NCBI GenBank assembly: GCA_036502025.1
Contig: DASXZJ010000077.1
Location: forward strand, 1-64,000
DNA from: Bog-473 sp036502025
Lineage (GTDB): Bacteria > Actinomycetota > Acidimicrobiia > Acidimicrobiales > RAAP-2
DNA: 64,000 bases
Direction: 5' to 3'
Position 1 is the first letter of the stretch, and every line of letters starts with the position of its first letter. Below, one piece after another: positions 1-7,975 of the stretch. The position numbers and the translations under genes were made by a program. Below the pieces are notes generated by a model. It had not been told where the DNA came from and did not search any database. It worked only from the letters and a program-made list of their open reading frames with translations.

Positions 1-1
1 A

Positions 2-82
2 TTCGCTCCTCCCTCTCCAGTGTTCGAGCCACCTCCCCCGGACAAGGACCCCCCCCGGTTCTTCGACCAAGACGTCTCGTAA
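2..82 (+). CDS. C-terminal end of an unidentified protein (partial)
   Basis: An open frame enters from the left edge and stops at TAA (80-82). The last 26 residues are proline- and acid-rich (the stretch PPPPDKDPPRFFDQDVS ends it) with no recognisable domain. It would converge with the steroid operon that ends at position 416. Too little remains to name a family, and the frame could be fortuitous. The composition looks like a disordered protein tail, which is why it is listed at low confidence. Confidence 0.3.
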   Translation, partial: FAPPSPVFEPPPPDKDPPRFFDQDVS

Positions 83-189
83 CTACCGACCCGCCCGAGG
101 CATTCACCTGAACCAGCAGGATGCCGTGGTGAGTGTCGGCCCTATGTTGCCTTACGACATTCAGTATTCCGGGGGCCACCTTCGGGGGT

Positions 190-208
190 GACCCCGCCTG
201 TGGGGGTC
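190..208. terminator. Hairpin in convergent intergenic region
   Basis: GACCCC (190-195) pairs perfectly with GGGGTC (203-208) across a 7-nt loop. It lies between the partial plus-strand gene and the minus-strand steroid operon, where a transcription stop is expected. No U-tract follows on either strand, so intrinsic termination is uncertain. Confidence 0.3.
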
Positions 209-246
209 TACAAGGACTGCTTCGTCAAGGACTAGCCACGACGGAC

Positions 247-379
247 GGGCCCGGGAGACAGCCTGACGAGCGCTCGGGCCCGGGAGACAGCCTGACGAGC
301 GCTCGGGCCCGGGAGACAGCCTGACGAGCGCTCGGGCCCGGGAGACAGCCTGACGAGCGCTCGGGCCCGTGAGACGGCC
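247..379. repeat. 29-bp tandem repeat, four perfect copies plus a decayed fifth
   Basis: Units at 247-275, 276-304, 305-333 and 334-362 are identical. The next 17 bases match the unit start with two changes. Each unit carries the palindromes GGGCCC and CGAGCGCTCG, so a unit can fold on itself (GCTCG with CGAGC) or pair with its neighbours. The array lies just past the 3' end of the ltp2-like gene. There are no spacers between units, so it is not CRISPR. It may act as a hairpin array or as a variable-number repeat. Confidence 0.9.
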
Positions 380-415
380 CCGAGCCGTCCGGCCCCGCGG
401 GGACCCGGCGGAGAA

Positions 416-1597
416 CTAGCGATCCACCCCGAGAATGAGCCCGCTGGTCGGCACCCCGGTGCCCGAGGTGACCAGCACGTGCTCCACGTCGGAAACCTGG
501 TTCACCGACGACCCCCGCACCTGGCGGACACCCTCGGCGATGCCGTTCATCCCGTGAAGGTAGGCCTCGCCCAGCTGCCCGCCGTGGGTGTTGATCGGGA
601 GGTCCCCGCCGAGCTCGATCCGGCCGTTCTTGATGAACTCCTTGGCTTCACCCTTGGCGCAGAAGCCCAGTTCCTCGAGTTGGTAGAGCACGTAGGGGGT
701 GAAGTGGTCGTAGAGGATGGCCGCCTGCATGTCATCGGGCCCGAGCCCCGAGGTCTCCCACAGTTGGCGGGCCACCACGGCCATTTCGGGCAGGCCAAGC
801 AGGTCGTCCCGGTAGTAGCTGGTCATCATGTCCTGCCCGGCGCCCGAACCCTGCACCGCGGCACAGATGACCGCCGGGGTGCCGGGCAGGTCGCGTGCCC
901 GTTCCAGCGATGTGACGACGATGGCCTGACCGCCATCGGTCTCCTGGCAGCAGTCGAGCAGGTGGAGCGGCTCGACGATCCAACGGCTGGCTTGGTGTTC
1001 TTCGAGGGTGATCGGCTGCTGGTAGAACCACGCCTTGGGGTTGGTGGCGGCATGCTTACGGTCGGCAACGGCCACGCGTCCCAAGTCTTCACTGGTTGCT
1101 CCGTTGACGTGGAGGTAGCGCTGGGCCGCCATGGCCACCCATGAAGCGGGCGTGAGCAGCCCGACGGGAAGGTAGGACGCCATGTGTGCGTTCTCCGCGT
1201 TGGGCAGCGGCGGCCGGCCCTGCACCCCGGCACCGAAGCGACTACCTGAACGCTCGTTGAAGGCCCGGTAACAGACGACGACGTCGGCCACCCCGGCCTG
1301 GACGGCCAGAGCCGCCTGCTGGATTGTGGCGCAGGCCGCGCCTCCCCCGTAGTGGATGCGGCTGAAGAAGGTCAGCTCGCCGAGGCCGAGACTGCGGGCG
1401 ATGTCGATGTCAGGATTGGTGTCGGAGCTGAAGGTCACCATCCCCTGCACCTCACCGGGGGCGATCCCGGCGTCCTTGAGCGCCAGGTCCACCGCCTCGA
1501 CCGCCAGGCGGAGCTCGGAGCGGCCGGAGTCCTTGGAGAACTCGGTGGCCCCGATGCCGGCCACCGCGACCTGGCCCGAGAAGGAGTGAGGGCTCAC
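416..1597 (-). CDS. ltp2: Ltp2-like thiolase-fold aldolase, steroid side-chain cleavage
   Basis: Protein of 393 aa with the thiolase/lipid-transfer-protein (SCP-x) fold and no SCP2 domain. Features seen are the N-terminal VAVAGIGATEFSK, the nucleophile-region sequence GGGAACATIQQA, THGGQLGEAYLHG and a C-terminal TSGTG. In mycobacteria Ltp2 works with the DUF35 domain of ChsH2 as a retro-aldolase that releases propionyl-CoA from the C22 side-chain intermediate and leaves the C17-ketosteroid. The GTG start shares GTGA with the stop of chsH1, giving a 4-bp overlap and likely translational coupling. It is the last gene of a five-gene operon in the same relative order as igr. The specific reaction is inferred from synteny. 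Confidence 0.88.
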   Translation of the reverse strand: MSPHSFSGQVAVAGIGATEFSKDSGRSELRLAVEAVDLALKDAGIAPGEVQGMVTFSSDTNPDIDIARSLGLGELTFFSRIHYGGGAACATIQQAALAVQAGVADVVVCYRAFNERSGSRFGAGVQGRPPLPNAENAHMASYLPVGLLTPASWVAMAAQRYLHVNGATSEDLGRVAVADRKHAATNPKAWFYQQPITLEEHQASRWIVEPLHLLDCCQETDGGQAIVVTSLERARDLPGTPAVICAAVQGSGAGQDMMTSYYRDDLLGLPEMAVVARQLWETSGLGPDDMQAAILYDHFTPYVLYQLEELGFCAKGEAKEFIKNGRIELGGDLPINTHGGQLGEAYLHGMNGIAEGVRQVRGSSVNQVSDVEHVLVTSGTGVPTSGLILGVDR

Positions 1598-2055
1598 CCG
1601 GCCGCCTCGATCTCCATCGGGAGCACGACCTTCACCGTGCCGGTTACATGGTCGCCCAGGTTGTTCGCGCCCCGGATGGCCAGCGTGACCATCCCGCTCT
1701 GCCCGTCGGGCGACAGGGGCCCCTTGTCGGTCACCGAGCCGGTGAGCGTCATGACGCAGTCGGGGTAATTCGGCGCGCCAAGGCGGATGTTGACCTCGGC
1801 CAACCGGCTCCCTGGTCCCGACCAGTCCGTTACGTAGCGGCCCACCAACCCATTCGTTGTCAGGATGTTCATGAAGATGTCCTTCGAACCGCGCGCGCGG
1901 GCCAGGACGGAATCGTGGTGCACGTCCTGGTAGTCCCGGCTGGCGATGGCGCCCGAAACGATAAGCGTGCGGGTGATGGGCAGTACCAGCTCGGGCAACT
2001 CGTCGCCGATGGCCACATCGAAGAACGACGGGTTGGATCGGGAGGCGCCGGTCAC
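1594..2055 (-). CDS. chsH1: ChsH1-like MaoC hydratase subunit
   Basis: Small single hot-dog MaoC-family protein of 153 aa. The hydratase-type motif ASRDYQDVHHDS carries the Asp and His expected for catalysis. In the ChsH1-ChsH2 complex this subunit hydrates the double bond made by the FadE28/FadE29 dehydrogenase in the last side-chain cycle. The GTG start overlaps the fadE28 stop by 4 bp and the gene's stop overlaps the ltp2 start by 4 bp. Size and position (between fadE28 and ltp2) support the call; the substrate is inferred from context. Confidence 0.85.
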   Translation of the reverse strand: MTGASRSNPSFFDVAIGDELPELVLPITRTLIVSGAIASRDYQDVHHDSVLARARGSKDIFMNILTTNGLVGRYVTDWSGPGSRLAEVNIRLGAPNYPDCVMTLTGSVTDKGPLSPDGQSGMVTLAIRGANNLGDHVTGTVKVVLPMEIEAAG

Positions 2056-3191
2056 GGGGAGACCTCGTCCCGCGCCTGTGCGGCGATCTGGGCACCGAGG
2101 CGTGAGAGCTGGAGGCTCGGTCCTCCGAGGAGCAGTTCGATCTGCTTGCCCCATAGGAAGTAGCGGTGGATCGGGTAGGTGATGTCGGCTCCCAGGCCGC
2201 CGTGCAGGTGCTGGGTGGCGTGCACGGTGCGCTGACCCCGCTCCGAGGCCTGCCACTTGGCGACGCCGGCGGCATCGGTGGCGTCGCGGCCGGTATCGAA
2301 GAGCCAGGCCGCGTTGAGGAGGGTGACGCGCATCGCCTCGATGTCGATGGCGGCGTCGGCCGCCCGCAGCATGGTGCCCTGGAAGGTGCTGAGAGGCCGC
2401 CCGAACTGGTTGCGCTCGTTGAGGTACGTGGCCGTCTGGGCCAGCGCGGCCTCGCACACCCCGACCTGCAGGGCGCACAGGGCGGTCGTGGCCGCGGTGA
2501 GCAACACCGTGAGCGCGTCGCGCCCGGCTTTGGGACCGACCAGGACGTCGTCGCCGCTCACGCCGACCTCGGCCAGGTGAAGGTGGGGGTGGATCTCCCG
2601 GTTGGTGGTGACCGTCCGCTCGAGTGAGACGCCGGGACTCTGTGGGTCCAGGAGTACCAGGAGGACGGCGCCCTCGACGGTACGGGCCGGCAGGACGATG
2701 CGCGCGGCCAGGTGGGCCTGGGGAACGGCGAGCTCGGTGCCGTTGAGGACCCAGTGGTCGCCCTCGGGGGACGCGATCACCGTGGGCAGGCCGTGGGCCG
2801 AGTTGGCGCTGCCCGTGAGGGCCGCGGTGAGCATGACGTCGCCCGCCACGACGCCCGGCAACCAGCGGGCCTGCTGCGACGACGAGCCGAACCGGGCGAT
2901 GGGGAACGCGCCGAGGACCAGCGTGGCCCACAGGGGCACCGGGGCGACGACGTTGCCCTGTGCTTCCAGCAGGAGGCACAGTTCCATCAGCCCGTACCCG
3001 CCGCCGCCGTGAACCTGCGGGACGGCGAGGCCCAAGAGGTCGGCCTCGGCCAGCGCTCGCCAGAGCTCGCGGTCGACCGCCTCGGGGGTCAACTCGACCG
3101 CCATGACACGGTCGGGGGCGACCAGTCCGGAGAGGAGTCCGGTGGCAGCCTCGGCGATGGCCTGCTGCTCCTCGGTGAAGGCGAAGTCCAT
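2052..3191 (-). CDS. fadE28: FadE28-like acyl-CoA dehydrogenase subunit (ChsE1)
   Basis: Acyl-CoA dehydrogenase of 379 aa starting MDFAFTEEQQAIAEA. The C-terminal part has HLHGGLGADITYPIHRYF, a pattern typical of the FadE28/FadE27 half of the heteromeric steroid dehydrogenases. These work as alpha2-beta2 complexes with FAD, so this protein should pair with the FadE29-like product two genes upstream. The complex desaturates the three-carbon steroid side-chain CoA ester. The ATG overlaps the chsH2 stop by one base (TGATG) and its own stop overlaps chsH1 by 4 bp. Which subunit supplies the catalytic base was not resolved by eye. Confidence 0.86.
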   Translation of the reverse strand: MDFAFTEEQQAIAEAATGLLSGLVAPDRVMAVELTPEAVDRELWRALAEADLLGLAVPQVHGGGGYGLMELCLLLEAQGNVVAPVPLWATLVLGAFPIARFGSSSQQARWLPGVVAGDVMLTAALTGSANSAHGLPTVIASPEGDHWVLNGTELAVPQAHLAARIVLPARTVEGAVLLVLLDPQSPGVSLERTVTTNREIHPHLHLAEVGVSGDDVLVGPKAGRDALTVLLTAATTALCALQVGVCEAALAQTATYLNERNQFGRPLSTFQGTMLRAADAAIDIEAMRVTLLNAAWLFDTGRDATDAAGVAKWQASERGQRTVHATQHLHGGLGADITYPIHRYFLWGKQIELLLGGPSLQLSRLGAQIAAQARDEVSP

Positions 3192-4258
3192 CAGATGCTG
3201 GCCTTCTTGCCGGCGGCGGGGACGAACACGGGAAGGGCGAGCTCGTCGTCGAAGTCGACGAACCGAGCCTCGAGGGCCATGCCGATCTTCAATTCCCCGG
3301 GTTCCGCCTCGATGTTGGCCACCACCCGTGTGCCTTCCTCCAGCTCGACCAGCCCAATGGGGAGCGGGTAGTCGAAGGAAGGCACCTGGGGGTAATGCAC
3401 GACCACGAACGAATAGAGCTCGCCGCGCCCGCTCGCCTCCACCGGTTCCCATTCGAGTGACTGGCACTTCCCACAGGCCGGCAGGGGTGGATGGCGCAAG
3501 GTGCCACACGACGAGCAGCGTTGGATGAGCAACTTGTGGGCGCGCGCACCCTCGAACCAAAAGGCATTGTCCTGAGTCAGCGCGGGACGGGGCCGGGGCG
3601 GACGGGACCCGGGGGCCGGGGCGGGCGTCTTGGCCGGCGGCAGGTACTTGAGGATCCGGAAGCGCATGGTGGCCACCGGCTCACCGCTCTCGGCGAGGGC
3701 CTCGATCTCGGCCGGGGTGGGATCGGCCGGCACCCCGGCGTCGGAGACGGCGACGTACTCGAGTCGGGTGGTGATGAAGCGCCCCGTGCCGAGGCCGGTC
3801 CGCTTGGGTGCGGAGACATCGTCGATGACCGAGCGCACCAGCAGGCGGTCGCCGATGACCAGGGGACGGCCGTAGTGCTGGTCACAGTTGGTGGCGACCA
3901 CCGAGGTCAGGCCTTCCTGATCCAGCAGGCCCATCATGGTGCTGGTGGGGTCACTCCCCTGGTCCGTGCCGGCCTGGCGGGCCTCCTCGACCAGCTGCGA
4001 CGCACGCAGGCCGCGCATGATCCACGCCTGGAGCATGGTGGGCGGGGCGATCACCTGGTCGTACTGGTGGGCGCGGGCGGCTTCGTCGGAAACGTAGACC
4101 GGGTTCTCGTCGCCCATCGCCTCGACCCAGTGACGGATCATCGGCGCGTTGACGGCGTCGGGTGAGAGCAACGGCGGACCCGACGACAGGCCGATCACCT
4201 TCTTCAGCGCGGCACTGTGGTCGGGGTAGGGCTGCAGCTCCTCGAAGCGCTCGCTCAC
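3191..4258 (-). CDS. chsH2: ChsH2-like MaoC + DUF35 fusion
   Basis: Protein of 355 aa with two parts. Residues about 1-215 form a MaoC-like hot-dog domain (IAPPTMLQAWIM region). A Pro-rich linker follows, then a DUF35 domain with a zinc ribbon (CSSCGTLRHPPLPACGKCQS, two CxxC pairs) and an OB fold. In mycobacteria the MaoC half joins ChsH1 in hydration, and the DUF35 half binds Ltp2 and is needed for the aldol cleavage. That fits a gene in the same operon as both partners. GTG start, 4-bp overlap with fadE29. It is somewhat longer than mycobacterial ChsH2, mainly in the linker. Confidence 0.87.
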   Translation of the reverse strand: MSERFEELQPYPDHSAALKKVIGLSSGPPLLSPDAVNAPMIRHWVEAMGDENPVYVSDEAARAHQYDQVIAPPTMLQAWIMRGLRASQLVEEARQAGTDQGSDPTSTMMGLLDQEGLTSVVATNCDQHYGRPLVIGDRLLVRSVIDDVSAPKRTGLGTGRFITTRLEYVAVSDAGVPADPTPAEIEALAESGEPVATMRFRILKYLPPAKTPAPAPGSRPPRPRPALTQDNAFWFEGARAHKLLIQRCSSCGTLRHPPLPACGKCQSLEWEPVEASGRGELYSFVVVHYPQVPSFDYPLPIGLVELEEGTRVVANIEAEPGELKIGMALEARFVDFDDELALPVFVPAAGKKASI

Positions 4259-5433
4259 CGGGTCCCCCGCTTCATGCCGAGACCCGCGGTGGCGACGATC
4301 TCGCGCTGCACCTCGTTGACGCCGCCGCCGAAGGTGTTGATCTGCGCCTGGCGGCCGGAGGACTCCAGGCGCCCTCGCAAGAGGGCGCCCGGTGAGCCGG
4401 GAGTGAGGTACCCCGCCGCGCCGATGATCCCCGCCAGGAGGCGGAATACCTCAATAGTCCGCTCCGTGCCGAAGACCTTTATAGATGACGACTCGGCGCC
4501 GGTCAGCTCGCCGTCGGCGACGTGCACGGCCATGCGCCAGTTGAGGAGCCACATCGCCTCGAGCTCGGCGTGGCACTTGGCCAGGTCCATCTGCACCCAA
4601 CCCTGATCGATGAGCGTGCGGCCGTCGTCGGTCGGCTGGCGGGCGGCCCACGCCACGATGTCCTCGTACATGGAGATGGAGAGGCCGCTCCAGGCCGCGA
4701 GCCCGACCCGCTCGTGGTTGAGCTGGGTGGTGATCATGCGCCAGCCCTCGTTCTCCTCGCCGACCCGGTTGGCCACGGGGACCCGGACGTCGGTGTAGTA
4801 GGTCGAGGTGGTGGTCAACCCGCCCACCGTGTTGATGATCGACCACTCGAAGCCCGGAGTGGCGGTCGGCACGCAGAGGATCGAGATGCCCTTGTGCTTG
4901 GGGACGTCGGGGTCGGTGCGGACGGCGAGCCAGATGTAATCGGCTTCGTTGGCCCCGCTGGTGAATATCTTGGCCCCGTTGACTATGTACTGCTCGCCGT
5001 CGCGCACGGCGCGTGTCCGCAACGAGGCCAGATCGGTGCCGGCCTCGGGCTCGGTGTAGCCGATGGCGAAGTTGAGCTCGCCGGCCAGGATCTGCGGGAG
5101 GAAGAAGGACTTTTGGGCGTCGGTGCCGTAGCGCATGATGGTCGGACCGACGGTGTTGATGGTGACGAAGGGGAACGGCGCCCCGGCCCGGCGGGTCTCG
5201 TCGAAGAAGATGAACTGGTCGGTGGCGGGGCGGCCTTGGCCGCCGAACTCCGTGGGCCAGCCGATGCCCAGCCAGCCGTCCTGACCGACCTGGCGCACGA
5301 CCCGGCTCCAGGCCTCGCCTCCCTCGCCGCCCTCGACCAGACCGGCCCGGACCTCGTCGGTCAGCAGCTCGGCGTAGTACCGGCGCAGCTCGGCCCGCAG
5401 CTGCTGTTGTTCGGGGCTCTCTTCGAGGAACAC
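4255..5433 (-). CDS. fadE29: FadE29-like acyl-CoA dehydrogenase subunit (ChsE2), first gene of operon
   Basis: Acyl-CoA dehydrogenase of 392 aa. Landmarks are WLGIGWPTEFGGQG, the FAD/substrate region IGYTEPEAGTDLASLRTRAV, and the C-terminal TFGGGVNEVQREIVA. All are close to mycobacterial FadE29, which pairs with FadE28. The GTG start at 5433 was chosen because GAGGG lies 7-8 nt upstream and the length matches the family. A longer in-frame extension upstream has low-complexity composition and was rejected. It opens the five-gene operon and lies 64 bp downstream of a KstR-like operator. Confidence 0.86.
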   Translation of the reverse strand: MFLEESPEQQQLRAELRRYYAELLTDEVRAGLVEGGEGGEAWSRVVRQVGQDGWLGIGWPTEFGGQGRPATDQFIFFDETRRAGAPFPFVTINTVGPTIMRYGTDAQKSFFLPQILAGELNFAIGYTEPEAGTDLASLRTRAVRDGEQYIVNGAKIFTSGANEADYIWLAVRTDPDVPKHKGISILCVPTATPGFEWSIINTVGGLTTTSTYYTDVRVPVANRVGEENEGWRMITTQLNHERVGLAAWSGLSISMYEDIVAWAARQPTDDGRTLIDQGWVQMDLAKCHAELEAMWLLNWRMAVHVADGELTGAESSSIKVFGTERTIEVFRLLAGIIGAAGYLTPGSPGALLRGRLESSGRQAQINTFGGGVNEVQREIVATAGLGMKRGTR

Positions 5434-5496
5434 GGGCCCACCCTCGGCGTGATCTGACGGCGGTCCCTGCAGGTCAAGGCCGCGCTGGCGCAAAAC

Positions 5497-5510
5497 TGTA
5501 ACAGGTTCTT
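5497..5510. promoter_or_regulatory. KstR-like operator upstream of fadE29 (one mismatch)
   Basis: TGTAACAGGTTCTT fits the published KstR consensus TnnAACnnGTTnnA except for the final base. It sits 64 bp upstream of the fadE29 start and in the divergent gap with the maleylpyruvate-isomerase-like gene. KstR is the TetR-family repressor of cholesterol genes in actinobacteria. The regulator itself is not in this window. Confidence 0.5.
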
Positions 5511-5635
5511 GTTCGGGTGGCCCGGGCTGGCCCGGGCTGGCGGGGGTGCCCCCCGGGGGTGGGCGCGGTGCGGTGGGATGGAAGCGGGTGGCGCCTGCAC
5601 GGCGTGCTTCCGGGAGGCGGCGTACCGTAAAAGAG

Positions 5636-6406
5636 GTGGATTGGCCGGCGCTGCGACACGAGGTGGTGGACTCGACCGGGCGGGTCGGCGACCTCCTGCG
5701 CTCGGCCCCCGACCCCGCCGCGGTGGTGCCGCCCCTGACCTGGACGGTGGCCGAAGTCGGCGCCCACCTCCTGTCCCTCCCCCGGCGGTATCGAGCCCAG
5801 ATGGAGGCGCCGACCCCCTTCCCGGGCAGCATGTCGGCCTTCAACGGGGCGGCGAACGACGCGGTCGAGTTGCGGGACACCGGCGCGCTGGCCGACGCGC
5901 TGGAAGCCGAGATGGGCGCCTTCATGGATCTGCTCGGAGACGACCCCGGCGCCCCGACTCCCTTCTACGGGATGATGCACAGCGTGGAGGGGCTGGCCGG
6001 CATCGCGCTGGGCGAGCTGCTGGTCCACGGGTTGGACCTGGCCCGCCTGCTGGGGCAGCCCTGGCCGATCACCCCCGAGCAGGCGCTGGCCGCCATCGCC
6101 GGCACCTTGCCGACGTTGCCCAACTTCACCGACGCCTCGGTGGCGGCTTCCGGGGCGGGCACCTACCACCTCCACCCCCGCGGCGGGGACGACTGGACGG
6201 TGCGGGTGGCGGAGGGCGGGGCGACCGTATCGAGGGGCAGGCCCGAGCGGGCCGACCTGCACGTGTCGTTCGATCCGGTGGCCTACATGCTGGTCGGCTA
6301 CCAGCGCCGCAGCCAGTGGCGGGCGCTGCTCGGCGGCCAGATCGTCGCCTGGGGACGCAAGCCCTGGCTCGGCCTGCGCTTCGGGAAGCTCTTCGCCGAG
6401 AACTGA
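5636..6406 (+). CDS. Mycothiol-dependent maleylpyruvate isomerase-family protein
   Basis: Protein of about 256 aa with an N-terminal DinB/MDMPI-type helical bundle (LTWTVAEVGAHLLSLPRRYRAQ; FYGMMHSVEGLAGIALGELLVHGLDLA with the metal-ligand type HG-LDLA). The C-terminal half resembles the SCP2/sterol-carrier-like domain often fused to this family. Such proteins use mycothiol as cofactor or adduct carrier; the substrate cannot be told. The GTG at 5636 begins the conserved region, and upstream in-frame sequence is low-complexity Arg/Gly. It is divergent from fadE29 and may share the operator at 5497. The start is uncertain. Confidence 0.7.
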   Translation: MDWPALRHEVVDSTGRVGDLLRSAPDPAAVVPPLTWTVAEVGAHLLSLPRRYRAQMEAPTPFPGSMSAFNGAANDAVELRDTGALADALEAEMGAFMDLLGDDPGAPTPFYGMMHSVEGLAGIALGELLVHGLDLARLLGQPWPITPEQALAAIAGTLPTLPNFTDASVAASGAGTYHLHPRGGDDWTVRVAEGGATVSRGRPERADLHVSFDPVAYMLVGYQRRSQWRALLGGQIVAWGRKPWLGLRFGKLFAEN

Positions 6407-6442
6407 GCGCGGGCCGAAGGGGAGCGCGGGCCCGCAGAGGCA

Positions 6443-6467
6443 GGGGCCGGGGGTCGGGGGCCGGGGG
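6443..6467 (+). other. Potential G-quadruplex (four G-runs with 2-nt loops)
   Basis: G-runs of 4, 5, 5 and 5 bases are separated by CC, TC and CC. This meets a strict G-quadruplex pattern with very short loops. It lies between the isomerase-like gene and the P450 promoter, on the non-template strand for both. It may also be plain composition bias in G+C-rich intergenic DNA. Confidence 0.45.
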
Positions 6468-6617
6468 TGGCCGTCAGTTGGGCGGCTCCGGCACCATGAT
6501 TTCCGGAACGAGTACGCCTTTTCGCACTCGGTGCCGGGAATTGACTACCGGCGCGGCGACCGCCTGGAGCTGGCCGGGCCGGGGTGTCCCTCACCCCGAA
6601 CACCCACCTATGATCAC

Positions 6618-6631
6618 TGACACACGTTCTA
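6618..6631. promoter_or_regulatory. KstR-like operator upstream of cyp125-like gene (one mismatch)
   Basis: TGACACACGTTCTA matches TnnAACnnGTTnnA except for C in place of the first A of AAC. The right half GTTCTA is the usual KstR half-site. It lies 86 bp upstream of the P450 start codon, a spacing similar to the other two sites in this window. Confidence 0.5.
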
Positions 6632-6716
6632 GAAATTGCCCCAGTGGGGCGGGTCCCGACGGACCGCCGAAGAGCCGGGCAACCGGACAGGTGGGTGTGG
6701 GCCGAAAGGGGGGTCA

Positions 6717-7970
6717 ATGGGCCTTGAGGAGATCGACCTGATCGACGGGCGCAACTTCGTCGCCGGGGTGCCCTTCCACTGGTTCCGCCAGCTCCGCGCC
6801 GAGGCGCCGGTCTACTGGCACCCCGAGGTGACGGCGCCGCGCGGGGGATTCTGGGCCATCACCGGGTACGACGACTGCGTCACGGTCAACAAGGACTGGC
6901 AGCGCTTCTCCTCGGCCCGGCGCTCTGCCCTCTTCGGCGACATGGACGACGAGCAGCTGGCCCAGCAGCAGCTGATGATGCTGAACATGGACCCGACCAT
7001 GCACACGCGGTACCGGCGCCTGGTCAACCACGGGTTCACCCCGCGCATGGTGCGCGACCTGGAGGAGAAGATCGTCGGGTACGCCGACGGGATCATCGAT
7101 GCGGTGTGCGAGCGCGGCACCGCGGACTTCGTCGAGGAGATCTCAGCCGAGCTCCCGCTGCTCGTCATCGCCGAGTTGCTGGGGGTGCCCCAGGAGGACC
7201 GGCGCATGGTCTTCGACTGGTCCAACCGCATGATCGGGTCCGAAGACCCCGAGTTCCAGATCCCGGGCTCGGACCCCGGCGAAGCCGCCATGGCCGTCTT
7301 CAGCTACGCCGAGGAGTTGGCCGCCGAACGCCGGCTCAAGCCGCGGGAGGATCTGGTCTCGGTCCTCCTCCAAGGCGAGGTGGAGGGCGAGAAGCTGGAC
7401 CAGCTTGAGCTCGACCTCTTCTTCATGCTCCTCATCGTGGCCGGCAACGAGACGACCCGGAACCTGATGTCGGGCGCCATGGCCGCCTTCTTCGAGCACC
7501 CCGACCAGTGGGAGCTGCTGCGAGGCGACCGCTCCCTCCTGCCCAGCGCGGTCGAGGAGATGCTGCGCTTCGTCACCCCGGTTATGCACTTCCGGCGGAC
7601 CGTGATGGCCGACACCGAGTTGGGCGGGCAGGCGCTGCAAGAGGGCGACAAGATCGTCTTCTGGCACATCTCGGCCAATCGCGACGAGGCGGCGTTCAGC
7701 GACCCCGAGGACTTCGACATCACCCGCTCCCCTAACAATCACATGGCCTTCGGTGGCGGTGGTCCCCACTTCTGCCTGGGAGCCAATCTGGCCCGCATGG
7801 AGATCATGGTCATGTTCGACCGGCTGCTCGAGCGGATCCCCGACATCCGCCAGGACGGCGAGGTCAAGCGTCTCCAGTCGAACTTCATCAACGGGACCAA
7901 GCACATCCCGGTGGCATTCGCGCCCTCCGCGCCGATCGGCGGCATGGCGCTGCCGGCCCGGGCCCGCTGA
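6717..7970 (+). CDS. cyp125: CYP125-like cytochrome P450, sterol C26 oxidation
   Basis: Cytochrome P450 of 417 aa, soluble bacterial type. It has the I-helix AGNETTR (about 242-248), the ExxR motif EMLR (281-284), and the heme loop FGGGGPHFCLGANLAR with the thiolate Cys353. GGGPHFCLGANLAR and N-terminal features fit the CYP125/CYP124/CYP142 group that oxidises the terminal carbon of the cholesterol side chain. The ATG has AAGGGGGG upstream. The gene is divergent from the igr-type operon, whereas in mycobacteria cyp125 leads that operon on the same strand. CYP125 is favoured by context; CYP142 or CYP124 cannot be excluded. Confidence 0.8.
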   Translation: MGLEEIDLIDGRNFVAGVPFHWFRQLRAEAPVYWHPEVTAPRGGFWAITGYDDCVTVNKDWQRFSSARRSALFGDMDDEQLAQQQLMMLNMDPTMHTRYRRLVNHGFTPRMVRDLEEKIVGYADGIIDAVCERGTADFVEEISAELPLLVIAELLGVPQEDRRMVFDWSNRMIGSEDPEFQIPGSDPGEAAMAVFSYAEELAAERRLKPREDLVSVLLQGEVEGEKLDQLELDLFFMLLIVAGNETTRNLMSGAMAAFFEHPDQWELLRGDRSLLPSAVEEMLRFVTPVMHFRRTVMADTELGGQALQEGDKIVFWHISANRDEAAFSDPEDFDITRSPNNHMAFGGGGPHFCLGANLARMEIMVMFDRLLERIPDIRQDGEVKRLQSNFINGTKHIPVAFAPSAPIGGMALPARAR

Positions 7971-7975
7971 CCGTG

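Larger units (their letters stand above)
6407..6716. other. Intergenic region upstream of cyp125-like gene
   Basis: About 310 bp without a gene. The first part has a 10-bp palindrome GCGGGCCCGC (6426-6435) that could help end transcription. A run of four G-tracts follows (6443-6467). The second half is less G-rich and carries a KstR-like site (6618-6631) and the ribosome binding sequence AAGGGGGG just before the P450 start. Confidence 0.6.

Noticed and set aside
133..324. Small plus-strand reading frame across the left-edge repeats
   Set aside because: It is created by the tandem repeat, has repeat-driven composition and no ribosome binding site.
247..379. CRISPR-like array
   Set aside because: The 29-bp units are directly abutting with no spacers, and no cas genes are present.
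6483..6530. Additional KstR-like site (GGAACGAGTACG)
   Set aside because: The second half-site reads GTA rather than GTT and the outer bases do not fit, so it was not counted.
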